A DNA stretch of 64,000 nt. It comes from Mycobacterium gordonae. Lineage in GTDB: Bacteria; Actinomycetota; Actinomycetes; Mycobacteriales; Mycobacteriaceae. Numbering within the stretch: the first letter of the stretch is position 1; each line of letters starts with the position of its first letter. A model generated the notes under the pieces. It worked only from the letters and a program-made list of their open reading frames with translations. It did no database searches and was not told where the DNA came from. Positions 42,184 through 50,937 of this stretch are shown one piece after another. The position numbers and the translations under genes were made by a program. Location of the stretch: assembly GCF_017086405.1 (NCBI RefSeq), contig NZ_CP070973.1:4558739-4622738 (forward strand). The letters are read 5' to 3'.

Positions 42184-43787
42184 ACCATCCCGTTGATCAC
42201 GAACTTCGACAACTCGCGTCCGGTCTTGCCGTCGTAGGCGTGCACGGTGCACACCAGGCACGAATCGAAGCTACGCGCCACGTGGCCCAGCTCCACCGGG
42301 TCCTCCGGGTCGACGATCGGCGAGCCGACCAGCGCGCTCTCGATCGGGCCGAGGACCTGTGAGCTGTCCCGGGGCCCGATGTTCCAGGCGGTCGGAGTCA
42401 CGACTTGGTAGTTCTTGATCTTGTTGTCTTCCAGCATAATCCAGTCTGAGAGTGCGCCACGGGCGGCCTCGGTGGAGCCGAAGCCCATGCCTTCGGCGTG
42501 CTCGATGGGCTTGGAGTAGAAGCTCTCCTTGAGGTTCAGCTGGTCCAGCCACTCGCGGGTCCACTTGTAGTACTTCGGTCCCTCGTGCATGCGGGCGAGC
42601 TGGCGGACCATCACGCTGGGCCCGATCTTGTTGTACATGTCGACGAACAGCGGGTCGTTGTCCTGGTGCGCGGCGGCGTTGGGTCCGCCGGCGGCCATCC
42701 GACGTGCCAGCGGGCCGGCCTCCAGCGGGATGTTGCCCAGGTCGCCGACGGCGTAGCGCGGAGACTTGGCCCAGCTGTACTTGCCCTGTTTGCGGCCCTG
42801 TTCGGGGTCGATCGGGATGGTCTCCCCCTCGAACGGGTGTAGCGGACGGCTGCCCTCGTAGAACGAGTGCGTGACGTCCTCGCGCACGTTGGCCTGGTCG
42901 AACTCGTACCACTGACCTTTGGCGTACACCCCGGAGCGGCCGATGAGCGCGGCATTGCGCCCGGCAATGGTGGGGTTCTCGTAGAGCGACGGGTCGAAGT
43001 AGGTGCCGGTGGAGATGTAGTTGCCCACGCCGGCGCCGTACTTGTCCAGGCCGACGTCCAGGCAGTAGCGGATGAAGAAGCCGCAGTCGCTGTTGTACTG
43101 CGATTCGTTTTCGTCCACCCAGGCCAGCACGTCTTCCCAGGTCTTGTTCTCCAGCCAGCGATCGATGCTACAGCCCAGCCAGCGGGCCTCCAGCCAATTG
43201 TCCTTCCAGTGCTCCAGGATCGAGATGGAGCGGGTGACGTCGGAAAGCGTTGGTGCGCACATCACTCCGCCGGGCACCATGAAGCTCGAGTGCGGCCATT
43301 GACCTCCGAAGATCGCGTACACCTCGACCGGCTTGTTCGAAAGCACCACGCCCGGTTGATAACTCGTACCGACGTAGGGGGCGAAGCGGCGCACCGCCTC
43401 GTCGTACAGCTTGGACTTAGCGTAGTTCTTATTGGTCAGGTCGATGGCGAACAGCGCGTAGAAGTAGCGCGGAATCGACTGCAGGGTCTCGCACGCCTGA
43501 CAGATGTTGCGCACCAGGGTGGCGTTGGGCGGCATATGGGTCCGCCAGGCCGTGTCCAGCGCGTATGCGGACTTGTACAGGTGACTGCCACCGCAGATGC
43601 CGCAGATGCGCGGACATACGATGAGGCCGGCCTGCGGGTCCTTGCCCCGCAGGATGATCTCGAAGCCGCGGAACATCGCCGCCTCGGTCCAGGCCGAGGT
43701 GACGACGCCGTCTTCGACGGTGACGCGGACGTCGAGGTCTCCCTCGACACGGCCCAGTGGGCTGACATACAGGTCGAGCGCGGTCAT
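42180..43787 (-). CDS. hucL: Group 2a [NiFe] hydrogenase large subunit
   Basis: 535 aa from ATG 43787 after GGGAGGA. The two nickel-binding motifs are RICGICGGSH (Cys62, Cys65) and DSCLVCTVH (Cys510, Cys513, His516); a 19-residue tail after His516 is the expected substrate of the adjacent protease. Long runs match the high-affinity Huc enzyme of M. smegmatis as remembered (for example GSHLYK, QCACETLQ-like QACETLQSIPRYFYALFAID). It splits H2, including trace atmospheric H2, and feeds electrons to menaquinone. Cytosolic face, held at the membrane with HucM. Confidence 0.96.
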   Translation of the reverse strand: MTALDLYVSPLGRVEGDLDVRVTVEDGVVTSAWTEAAMFRGFEIILRGKDPQAGLIVCPRICGICGGSHLYKSAYALDTAWRTHMPPNATLVRNICQACETLQSIPRYFYALFAIDLTNKNYAKSKLYDEAVRRFAPYVGTSYQPGVVLSNKPVEVYAIFGGQWPHSSFMVPGGVMCAPTLSDVTRSISILEHWKDNWLEARWLGCSIDRWLENKTWEDVLAWVDENESQYNSDCGFFIRYCLDVGLDKYGAGVGNYISTGTYFDPSLYENPTIAGRNAALIGRSGVYAKGQWYEFDQANVREDVTHSFYEGSRPLHPFEGETIPIDPEQGRKQGKYSWAKSPRYAVGDLGNIPLEAGPLARRMAAGGPNAAAHQDNDPLFVDMYNKIGPSVMVRQLARMHEGPKYYKWTREWLDQLNLKESFYSKPIEHAEGMGFGSTEAARGALSDWIMLEDNKIKNYQVVTPTAWNIGPRDSSQVLGPIESALVGSPIVDPEDPVELGHVARSFDSCLVCTVHAYDGKTGRELSKFVINGMV

Positions 43788-43838
43788 GAATCCTCCCAAA
43801 TGATTTCGTGCACTACCAGGGCTGCGGCGTGCTGGTCC

Positions 43839-44810
43839 TCAGACCACGAACATGTCTTCTTTGGACCATTGCGGGGCCGCGATACGCGCGGCCGCGGCGT
43901 GTGCCATGTAGGTGAGGTGGTCCGAGCCCTCGGGCACTTCCTTGGGGATCATGCCGCTGACCTTCTGGGTCTTGAACACCGTTCCCGGCGCCAGATCGAA
44001 GTGCGGGAACTCCGGTTCGGTGCAGCCCAGGCAGGGCATGCCGGCACGGGTCTTCGAGGACTGGCGGTTCCACAGGATGCGGTTGCACGGTGAGTGGGTC
44101 ATCGGCCCACGGCAGCCGAATTCGTAGAACAGGCAACCGGTACGGGTGCCCTCGCCGAACGACATCGTCGACTGCTTGTACTCGAAGAATTGCACACGGG
44201 TGCAACCGGTTTGGGTGAACGTCTTGAAGAACGTCTCCGGCCGGTGCAGCTCGTCGAGGGTGATGTCGCCGGCCCGCCCGGTGGCCAGCGCGACGATGAT
44301 CTGCGTGATCCAGTCCGGGTGGGCGGGGCAGCCCGGAATGTTGATCACCGGCAGACCCATCTTGGACCGGAAGTCCGGGCCAAGGAATCCGCCCTTCTCC
44401 CGCTTGTGGAACTGCAGACCCGTCGACGCCGACGGGTTGGGCTCCATCGCCGGGATGCCGCCAAAGCAGGCGCAGTCGCCGATGGCCACCACGATCTGCG
44501 CGGCGGCGGCAAGGTCGGTCACCCAGTCCTTCATGGCACGGTCGGCGAACATATCCATCCGGCCGGTGCCGTTGGGCGCCTCAATGACGGTGCCCTCGAA
44601 CACGAAGATGTCCAGCGGCCGCTCGCCCTTGGCGCAGTCCCAGAACACCTTCTGGGCGTTCTTTCCCAGCTCCAGACCCAAAGACGGGTGCCACAATAGA
44701 TCGAGCCCGAAATCGACGATCAAATCGACGACATTGGGCTCTTCGGCATTGAGAAACGACATGGTATTGCCGCTACATGCCCCGCCCTGAAACCATAAAA
44801 CGGAAGCCAT
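43839..44810 (-). CDS. hucS: Group 2a [NiFe] hydrogenase small subunit
   Basis: 323 aa. No Tat signal is present, matching group 2a cytosolic-side enzymes. Cluster ligands lie in GGACSGN (Cys12), IGDCACFGG, IPGCPAHPDW, and the later GCRGPMTHSPC and MPCLGCTEPEFP motifs. Huc-type small subunits carry three iron-sulfur clusters that relay electrons from the NiFe site. ATG 44810 follows AGGAGT. hucL begins 51 bp downstream. Confidence 0.95.
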   Translation of the reverse strand: MASVLWFQGGACSGNTMSFLNAEEPNVVDLIVDFGLDLLWHPSLGLELGKNAQKVFWDCAKGERPLDIFVFEGTVIEAPNGTGRMDMFADRAMKDWVTDLAAAAQIVVAIGDCACFGGIPAMEPNPSASTGLQFHKREKGGFLGPDFRSKMGLPVINIPGCPAHPDWITQIIVALATGRAGDITLDELHRPETFFKTFTQTGCTRVQFFEYKQSTMSFGEGTRTGCLFYEFGCRGPMTHSPCNRILWNRQSSKTRAGMPCLGCTEPEFPHFDLAPGTVFKTQKVSGMIPKEVPEGSDHLTYMAHAAAARIAAPQWSKEDMFVV

Positions 44811-44877
44811 AGGAACTCCTCTCGAATAGCGGCCGAGGGCGCGACCACGTTTTTAATGTCAGGCTGAAAATATTTTG

Positions 44878-45429
44878 TTATTTGGGCAGTTTCCGACCGA
44901 ATGCGCGGGCGACCTGAATCAGGAATCCCACACCACGGTTGATGTCTTTGTCCTTGCTGACCCGCCACAGGCCGAACAGACCCTTCGGCCCGCCCGGGTC
45001 TGCCGCGGCCGCCGCTTTGCCTGCGACGAGCGCCTCACCCAGGTCGGCGAGGACGTCGGCGGCCTGCGGGTCCACCAGGGGCGAGTTGAGGATCTTGTTC
45101 AGGGTGGGCGCGGCGGCCACCAGCGCCGTTGCCAGCGACGCCAGGGTCGCCGCCAACGACTGCACATCCACCGCTCCCAACTCGGCCCTGACCTCGTCGA
45201 GTCCGGGCACCGTGAGCGAGGCACCCCGGAGCTCGCCGACGGCCGAGGCCACCGACTCGCTGATCTGCTCACCGCGCCGCACGAAGCCGTCGAGCCCGGT
45301 CACCAGGATCGCCAGCAAGTCGGCATGGTCGAGCAGGCTGTTCAGCGACGCGGCGATCGCGGGATCGTCAAGTCGGTCGCGCAGCTGGTCGCCCGGCGAC
45401 AGCGCAACGACCTGACCGTTTGCCGACAT
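44878..45429 (-). CDS. hucM: HucM-like hydrogenase-membrane scaffold subunit (DUF1641)
   Basis: 183 aa from ATG 45429 with GGAGGT upstream. A long helical N-terminal part leads to the DUF1641 stretch PLVDPQAADVLADLGEALVA and GLFGLWRVSKDKDINRGVGF. HucM is the subunit that tetramerises to hold hydrogenase dimers on a stalk and guide menaquinone. First gene of the operon, 68 bp before hucS, as in the known huc order. Divergent from an AraC regulator. Confidence 0.85.
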   Translation of the reverse strand: MSANGQVVALSPGDQLRDRLDDPAIAASLNSLLDHADLLAILVTGLDGFVRRGEQISESVASAVGELRGASLTVPGLDEVRAELGAVDVQSLAATLASLATALVAAAPTLNKILNSPLVDPQAADVLADLGEALVAGKAAAAADPGGPKGLFGLWRVSKDKDINRGVGFLIQVARAFGRKLPK

Positions 45430-45689
45430 TGGAAACCTCCTAAGCGAATCGGGCGGGCTGGGTCCCGACTCGGACTGGACTGTGGCCCCGATCACAAACT
45501 AGCCGCCGCTCGGGACTGTGCCTATCGCATTCGCGCAGGAGCTGTCAGGATTGCGAACAGTTAAGCGCGTTGGCGCGCGCTGGCGCACTGAGAGGCTTGC
45601 ATGATCGCCACCGATTCTTTAGTGAACACCTCACGTTCGCGGTGGTCGCTGCCAGCGGTTTTACCTGCCGGTTACCGGGGTGCGCAGCG

Positions 45690-46751
45690 ATGTCGCGGCT
45701 GACCCGGCTCGGGTACATAGACGTCCGCCGCACCGCGCATCCGGTGCGCCGCAAGGTGCGCTCGCGGGGTGTCCCACCGGCGCTTGCGGACAACGAGATC
45801 TTCTATACGGAGAATCCGACCGAGGCCGTGCGGCTGATGGCCAAGGCGCTGGCCCCGCTGTCTTTGCATGTCGACGAGGAGGACGTCGAGGGGTTTGCTG
45901 CGACCATGCACGGAGTGCGGCTACGCAACGTCAGCATGCTGTACCTCGACGTCCACGTGGCTGCGACCGTCGACATCCCGGCGCTGGGTCAATACTTCGG
46001 CGTGCACATGCCGATGAATGGCCGCGCGCTGGTCGACCACCGGGGCCACAGCTTCGAGTCCAACACCATTCGGGCGCTGGTGACCAGTCCCGGTGACGCC
46101 CTGCGCATCCAGTTCGACCATGACTCGCCCCAGCTGCTGATTCGGATTGAACAGCGCGCGATGGCCGCGCACCTCACCCGACTGCTGGGCCGCAGTCTGA
46201 CCAAGCCACTGGAGTTCGACCCGGAGTTCGACCTGGCGACCGAAGCCGCGATGCGCTGGCACACCGTGGTGCAGCTGATCCACAGCGAGGTGTTCCACCC
46301 GGGTTCGCTGATTCAGCGCGGTCAGGGTATCGGCGCCATCGAGGAACTGGTGATGAGCACGCTGCTACAGCTGCAGCCGTCCAACTACTACGAAGAGTTC
46401 TTGCAGCCGATTCAGCCGGATCCGCGTCGGGCGGTGGTGCACGACGCGATGAACTACATCGACGACCACCTCGCCGAGCGCATCACGATGGACGGCCTGG
46501 CCAAGGCGGTGCACATGAGTGTCCGGTCAATTCAGCAGGGATTCCGCGAGGAGCTCAACATGACGCCCATGACATACGTCCGGGAACGCCGGCTGGAGCG
46601 GGTGCACGAGGAGCTGATGGACGCCATGCCGTCAGACGGGGTGACGGTGACGGCGGTCGCGGAGCGCTGGGGGTTCAACCACCTGGGCAGTTTCGCCGTC
46701 GAGTACCGCAAGAGATGGGGCGAGGCGCCGTCGGAGACGCTGCGGCGCTAG
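45690..46751 (+). CDS. AraC-family transcriptional regulator
   Basis: 353 aa from ATG 45690. The N-terminal half is an AraC-type sensing domain with FGVHMPMNGRALVDHRG (cupin-like, about residues 100-120). The C-terminal ~100 residues form the double helix-turn-helix, with ITMDGLAKAVHMSVRSIQQG and VTAVAERWGFNHLGSFAVEY. It diverges from hucM across 260 bp, making it a candidate hydrogenase regulator. Effector unknown. The start could be slightly upstream. Confidence 0.85.
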   Translation: MSRLTRLGYIDVRRTAHPVRRKVRSRGVPPALADNEIFYTENPTEAVRLMAKALAPLSLHVDEEDVEGFAATMHGVRLRNVSMLYLDVHVAATVDIPALGQYFGVHMPMNGRALVDHRGHSFESNTIRALVTSPGDALRIQFDHDSPQLLIRIEQRAMAAHLTRLLGRSLTKPLEFDPEFDLATEAAMRWHTVVQLIHSEVFHPGSLIQRGQGIGAIEELVMSTLLQLQPSNYYEEFLQPIQPDPRRAVVHDAMNYIDDHLAERITMDGLAKAVHMSVRSIQQGFREELNMTPMTYVRERRLERVHEELMDAMPSDGVTVTAVAERWGFNHLGSFAVEYRKRWGEAPSETLRR

Positions 46752-46814
46752 CCGAGCCCGACGCCGCACTGCTCACTCGGGTATCAAGAATCGGCGGCAC
46801 CATGCGCCGCAAAC

Positions 46815-46836
46815 GTGATAGCGCCGGCGATGTCAC
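46815..46836. terminator. Palindromic terminator-like element (GTGATA-N10-TGTCAC), copy 3
   Basis: A 22-bp dyad centred on GCCGGC between the convergent araC and cbbR genes. It belongs with the palindromes at 3841 and 8368. No U-tract, as is common for mycobacterial terminators. Confidence 0.5.
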
Positions 46837-46909
46837 CTTTCTGCGGCAGTCATGCCAAGCTCCGCGGGTGCAGGAGTGACCTGTGTGATTTCCCGGCATG
46901 CGGGCTCGC

Positions 46910-47812
46910 CTAGGACGCCCGCCGCACCGCGCTGACCTGCCGCCAGCCCAGTTCCTGGTGGACCACCAGATGCTCGATCAGCAGCTCGGTGGCCATCGGC
47001 GGGGTCGGCTGGCTGACGACGTGCCAGGGCCGCTTGATCGGCGTGCCCGCCACGGGCAACTCGACGAGTGTGCCGGAGTCCAGCTCGCGCAGCACCGCCT
47101 GCCGCGACACCAGTGTCACACCCAGGCCGGCAACCGCCGCCGACACCACCGCGCCGTGGGATCCCAGCACCAGCTGCGCCGGCGCGACGTCCAGGTCTTC
47201 GAGCAGGGTCATCAGCGTCGAGCGGGTGCCCGACCCCTGTTCGCGCAGCAACCAGGTGGCCGCCGCTGGAACGAACCCGTCGGCCATCGACGGGCAGCCC
47301 ACCACAATCAGCGTGTTGGGGCTGATCGCGCGCACCCGCACCTTGTTCCGCAGCTCCTCGGGCGGGCGTCCCGCGAACACCAGGTCCACCTCGTGCCGGG
47401 ACAGCATCGGCCACAGGGCGCTGCGCGCTGCCACCTCGACATGTAGCACCACCCCGGGATGCTCGGCCCGGAACGACGCCAACGCCGCGGGGATCAGCAG
47501 CTCCCCTGCCGACGTCACCGCGGCCAACCGGATCGAACCGTTTTCCGGATCGGCCTCACCGCGGGCGGCCAGGATCGCCTCGTCGTGCAGGCCTAGGATG
47601 CGCCGCGCGTACTCCACATAGCGCAGACCCGCGGGCGTCAGCCGCACGCCGCGGCCGTGCCGGTCGACGAGCGTGATCCCGATGTCCTGGCTCAATGCGC
47701 GCAGCGCTGAAGAGATCGACGACTCGGTCACCACCAGGCGTTCGGCGGCGCCCCGCACCGAGCCGGTGTCGGCCACCTCGACGAGGGCCCGCAACCGCGC
47801 GTTGGTGGTCAC
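46910..47812 (-). CDS. cbbR: LysR-type regulator (CbbR)
   Basis: 300 aa. The N-terminal helix-turn-helix TGSVRGAAERLVVTESSISS (residues ~16-35) precedes the LysR effector domain with HPGVVLHVEVAARSALWPML and GLGVTLVSRQAVLREL. CbbR proteins sense Calvin-cycle metabolites and activate cbb operons. GTG 47812 overlaps the cbbX stop, so it is the last gene of cbbLSX-R. Most cbbR genes are divergent from cbbL; here the regulator is translated with its target operon, giving feedback. Confidence 0.87.
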   Translation of the reverse strand: MTTNARLRALVEVADTGSVRGAAERLVVTESSISSALRALSQDIGITLVDRHGRGVRLTPAGLRYVEYARRILGLHDEAILAARGEADPENGSIRLAAVTSAGELLIPAALASFRAEHPGVVLHVEVAARSALWPMLSRHEVDLVFAGRPPEELRNKVRVRAISPNTLIVVGCPSMADGFVPAAATWLLREQGSGTRSTLMTLLEDLDVAPAQLVLGSHGAVVSAAVAGLGVTLVSRQAVLRELDSGTLVELPVAGTPIKRPWHVVSQPTPPMATELLIEHLVVHQELGWRQVSAVRRAS

Positions 47813-48750
47813 GCGCTCTCCCGGGTCTCGAACACCCGGCTGGCCAACAGGTCAACCGCTTCGATCGTGGTCAGCTCCGCCAGGCCCACCGGTGTGTCGC
47901 CGGCCAGCAGCCGGCGCGCGTGCCGCAACCGGGCCCGTTCCAGAGCGTTGCGCACACTACGCGCATTGGCGAACCACGGCTGGTCCCGGCGCCGGTGCAG
48001 GTACTGGTGCAGCACTGCCCGGGCCTCGTCGGAGAACCGGTAGCCCAGCCCGTCGACCATCAGCCCCGCGATGTCCTCCAGCTCGCCGACCGTGTAGTCC
48101 GGGAACGTGATGTGGTGTGCGATGCGGCTCTGCATCCCCGGGTTGGCGGAAAAGAACTGGTCCATCTTGTTGGCGTAGCCGGCCAGAATCACGACCAGAT
48201 CGTCGCGGTTGTTCTCCATCACCTGCAGCAGAATCTCGATGGCTTCACCGCCGTAGTCGCGTTCGTTCTCGACCTTGTAGAGGTAGTACGCCTCGTCGAT
48301 GAACAGCACCCCGCCCATCGCCCTTTTGATCACGTCCTTGGTCTTCGGCGCAGTATGGCCCACATATTCGCCGACCAGGTCGTCCCGGGTGACGCTCACC
48401 AGATGTCCGCGGCGTAGGTAGCCGAGCCGGTGCAACAGGTCAGCCATCCGCATCGCTACGGTGGTCTTTCCAGTGCCCGGGTTGCCGGTGAAGCACATGT
48501 GCAGGGTGGGCTGCGCGGCCCGCACGCCGAAGCGCTCCCGCATGCGGTCGACCAGCAGCAGCGCCGCGATCTCGGCGATCCGGGTCTTCACCGGCTCCAG
48601 GCCCACCAGCTCGCGGTCCAACCCCGACAACACCTCGTCGACCCCCGAGGTGGCCCGGGCCGCCGCCAGGTCGACGACGGCATCCGGGCCCAGAGGCTCG
48701 GGCTCGGGCTCGGGTTCGGCGAGAGCCGGACGGTAGCCGAAGGCGGTCAT
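47809..48750 (-). CDS. cbbX: Red-type RuBisCO activase
   Basis: 313 aa from ATG 48750, overlapping the cbbS stop (ATGA). AAA+ ATPase: Walker A GNPGTGKT (residues 89-96), pore-loop YVGHTAPKT (~129-137), Walker B LFIDEAYYL (~149-157) and sensor GYANKMDQF. CbbX pulls the large-subunit C terminus to release inhibitory sugar phosphates from form I red-type RuBisCO. The 30-residue N terminus has an unusual acidic EPEPEPEP run. Confidence 0.93.
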   Translation of the reverse strand: MTAFGYRPALAEPEPEPEPLGPDAVVDLAAARATSGVDEVLSGLDRELVGLEPVKTRIAEIAALLLVDRMRERFGVRAAQPTLHMCFTGNPGTGKTTVAMRMADLLHRLGYLRRGHLVSVTRDDLVGEYVGHTAPKTKDVIKRAMGGVLFIDEAYYLYKVENERDYGGEAIEILLQVMENNRDDLVVILAGYANKMDQFFSANPGMQSRIAHHITFPDYTVGELEDIAGLMVDGLGYRFSDEARAVLHQYLHRRRDQPWFANARSVRNALERARLRHARRLLAGDTPVGLAELTTIEAVDLLASRVFETRESA

Positions 48751-49172
48751 GACGGTTCGTACCTCTGTCCGCTCGGCCGCGCGGTGGCATACGCAAACGT
48801 GCTGTAGCCGATCTGCCGGTTCGCCCGCTCGGCGCGGTCCAGGCGAAAGCCGGGCTCTTCGGCCGGCCGGTTGACGATGAACGACAGCGCCGTCGTCTGC
48901 CGGCCCAAACTGGCGTCGTACGCGTTGAGGCGGATGTAGCTGTTCGGGTTGACCGCCCGGCAGGCGTTCACCTCGAGCAGCACGCCGGCCGCGTCCTTGA
49001 GGTCGAACATCGGCAGCCCCCACATCTCCCAGTAGATGTTGCGCGGGTGCGGGTCGTCGGTGAACTCCACCGACAGCGGCCAGTCGTGGTCGAGCGCGTA
49101 GTTGATCTGCGCCGTGATCTCCTCGTCAGTGAAGTCGGGCAGGTAGGAGAAGGTGCCCTGGGTGATTCGCAC
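48747..49172 (-). CDS. cbbS: RuBisCO small subunit, red type
   Basis: 141 aa from GTG 49172 with AAGGAG eight bases upstream. It has MRITQGTFSYLPDFTDEEIT at the start, YWEMWGLPMFDL in the core and the extended C-terminal hairpin (FIVNRPAEEPGFRLDRAERA then YSTFAYATARPSGQRYE) that marks red-type small subunits. It caps the L8 core. Separated from cbbL by 185 bp holding three tandem 55-bp repeats, an unusual gap for this pair. Confidence 0.95.
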   Translation of the reverse strand: MRITQGTFSYLPDFTDEEITAQINYALDHDWPLSVEFTDDPHPRNIYWEMWGLPMFDLKDAAGVLLEVNACRAVNPNSYIRLNAYDASLGRQTTALSFIVNRPAEEPGFRLDRAERANRQIGYSTFAYATARPSGQRYEPS

Positions 49173-49191
49173 GGTGAAGCTCCTTGGTTTC

Positions 49192-49356
49192 TTTGATAGT
49201 GGCGACCCGCTTCGCCCGGCTCACGCCGCGCTCGCGATCGCCACGGTTTGATAGTGGCGACCCGCTTCGCCCGGCTCACGCCGCGCTCGCGATCGCCACG
49301 GTTTGATAGTGGCGACCCGCTTCGCCCGGCTCACGCCGCGCTCGCGATCGCCACGG
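49192..49356. repeat. Three perfect 55-bp tandem repeats between cbbL and cbbS
   Basis: Identical units at 49192-49246, 49247-49301 and 49302-49356, each beginning TTTGATAGTGGCGACCCGC on the plus strand. They lie in the transcribed gap, starting one base after the cbbL stop. The size and place recall mycobacterial interspersed repetitive units. In the mRNA each unit can fold (GGCGATCGCGAGCGC against GCGGGTCGCC stretches), which could lower small-subunit translation or stabilise the upstream message. Confidence 0.93.
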
Positions 49357-49357
49357 T

Positions 49358-50788
49358 TCAGACCCGGGTCGGCGTCGCGACGACGTCGGGTGTGTCGGTG
49401 GATTCGTAGTTGAAGGTGATGTCGCCCCAGGTGGCCAGCGCGGTGTCCAGCGCCCGGTTGCGAGAGGCGGCCTTCTTGAGGATCTCGGGACCCTCGTGGT
49501 AGTAGTCGCGGCCCTCGTTGCGGGCCTTGATCATGGCTTCCAACGCGACCCGGTTGGCCTCGGCACCCGCGGCGATGCCCATCGGATGGCCGATCGTGCC
49601 GCCGCCGAACTGCAGCACCACGTCCTCGCCCAGGTAGTGGATGAGCTGGTGCATCTGGCCTGCGTGGATACCGCCGGAGGCGACCGGCATGACACCGGGC
49701 ATCGATGCCCACTCCTGGTCGAAGTAGAGCCCCTTGACCGGGTCGGCTTTGACGCTGTCCAGGCGCAGGGTGTCGTAGAAGCCGGCGGTGGTGTTGGGGT
49801 CACCTTCGAGCTTGCCGACGACGGTGCCGGCGTGGATGTGGTCGACACCGGCCAGCCGCATCCATTTCGAGATGACCCGGAAGCTGACGCCGTGGGTCTT
49901 CTGCCGGGTGTAGGTGCCGTGTCCGGCGCGGTGCAGGTGCAGGATGACGCCGTTCTTGCGGGCCCATTTGGCCATCGACTGGATCGCGGTGTAGCCGATG
50001 GTCAGGTCGATCATCACGATCACCGAGCCCAGTTCGGCGGCGAAATCAGCCCGCTCGTACATCTCCTCCATGGTTCCGGCGGTGATGTTGAGGTAGTGGC
50101 CCTTGATCTCGCCGGTCGCGGCCTGCGCCCGGTTAACGGCTTCCATGCAGAACAGGAAGCGGTCGCGCCACCTCATGAACGGCTGGGAATTGATGTTCTC
50201 GTCGTCCTTGGTGAAATCCAGCCCGCCGCGCAGGGCTTCGTAGACGACCCGGCCGTAATTGCGGGCGGACAGTCCCAGCTTGGGCTTGGTGGTGGCGCCC
50301 AGCAGCGGCCGGCCGAACTTGCCGAGGTGTTCGCGTTCCATCACGATGCCGTGCGCGGGGCCCTGGAAGGTCTTGACGTAATGGGTGGGAATCCGCATGT
50401 CTTCCAGGCGCAGCGCCTTGAGCGGCTTGAACCCGAACACGTTGCCGATGATCGAGCTGGTCAGATTGGCGATCGAACCTTCCTCGAACAGATCGAGGTC
50501 ATAGGCGATCCAGGCGATCCACTGCCCGGGCGTGTTCGGCACCGCGTCGACGCGGTAGCACTTGGCCTGGTAGTGCTCGAAGGTGGTGAGCCGGTCGGTC
50601 CACACCACCGTCCAGGTCGCGGTGCTCGATTCGCCGGCGACAGCGGCCCCGGCCTCCTCGGGGGGCACCCCCTCCTGCGGCGTGATCCGGAAGGCGCACA
50701 ACACGTCGGTGTCCTTCGGAACATAGTCCGGCTGCCAGTAGCCCATTTCTGCGTACGGGATGACTCCCGCGTTCCATCTCTGTGTCAT
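49358..50788 (-). CDS. cbbL: RuBisCO large subunit, form I red type (IC/IE)
   Basis: 476 aa. Catalytic motifs: KPKLGLS (about 168-174), GGLDFTKDDEN with the carbamylated Lys194 and metal ligands Asp196/Glu197, HLHRAGHGTYTRQ with the catalytic His, GVDHIHAGTVVGKLEGDP loop 6, and FGGGTIGHPMG. Red-type wording and the linked cbbX agree; actinobacterial enzymes of this kind are often called form IE and occur in trace-gas oxidisers. Fixes CO2 on ribulose-1,5-bisphosphate. First gene of the cbbLSX-R operon. Confidence 0.97.
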   Translation of the reverse strand: MTQRWNAGVIPYAEMGYWQPDYVPKDTDVLCAFRITPQEGVPPEEAGAAVAGESSTATWTVVWTDRLTTFEHYQAKCYRVDAVPNTPGQWIAWIAYDLDLFEEGSIANLTSSIIGNVFGFKPLKALRLEDMRIPTHYVKTFQGPAHGIVMEREHLGKFGRPLLGATTKPKLGLSARNYGRVVYEALRGGLDFTKDDENINSQPFMRWRDRFLFCMEAVNRAQAATGEIKGHYLNITAGTMEEMYERADFAAELGSVIVMIDLTIGYTAIQSMAKWARKNGVILHLHRAGHGTYTRQKTHGVSFRVISKWMRLAGVDHIHAGTVVGKLEGDPNTTAGFYDTLRLDSVKADPVKGLYFDQEWASMPGVMPVASGGIHAGQMHQLIHYLGEDVVLQFGGGTIGHPMGIAAGAEANRVALEAMIKARNEGRDYYHEGPEILKKAASRNRALDTALATWGDITFNYESTDTPDVVATPTRV

Positions 50789-50821
50789 GGCTCGAATCGT
50801 GTCAGCGCGATACTGAAGCTG

Positions 50822-50864
50822 TCTATCGAGAATAGACCATCAATCATGAACTAAATAGTTAACT
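50822..50864. promoter_or_regulatory. Candidate CbbR (LysR) binding region between cbbL and cbbA
   Basis: TCTATCGAGAATAGA (50822-50836) is a perfect dyad with the LysR T-N11-A pattern. A second dyad, AACTAAATAGTT (50849-50860), overlapping AGTTAACT, follows. Both lie 34-76 bp upstream of cbbL in the 149-bp gap shared with the divergent aldolase, which is AT-rich. One protein bound here could control both operons. Confidence 0.55.
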
Positions 50865-50937
50865 TTCACGCCTACCCCCGCAGGTTCCACCGATCGGGTG
50901 AGGACCGATAGCCTGCTTCGTTCCTACGGTGTGCGCC

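Noticed and set aside
42867..44093. A 408-codon plus-strand frame opposite hucL and hucS
   Set aside because: It spans two well-supported hydrogenase genes and the gap between them; no recognisable motif.
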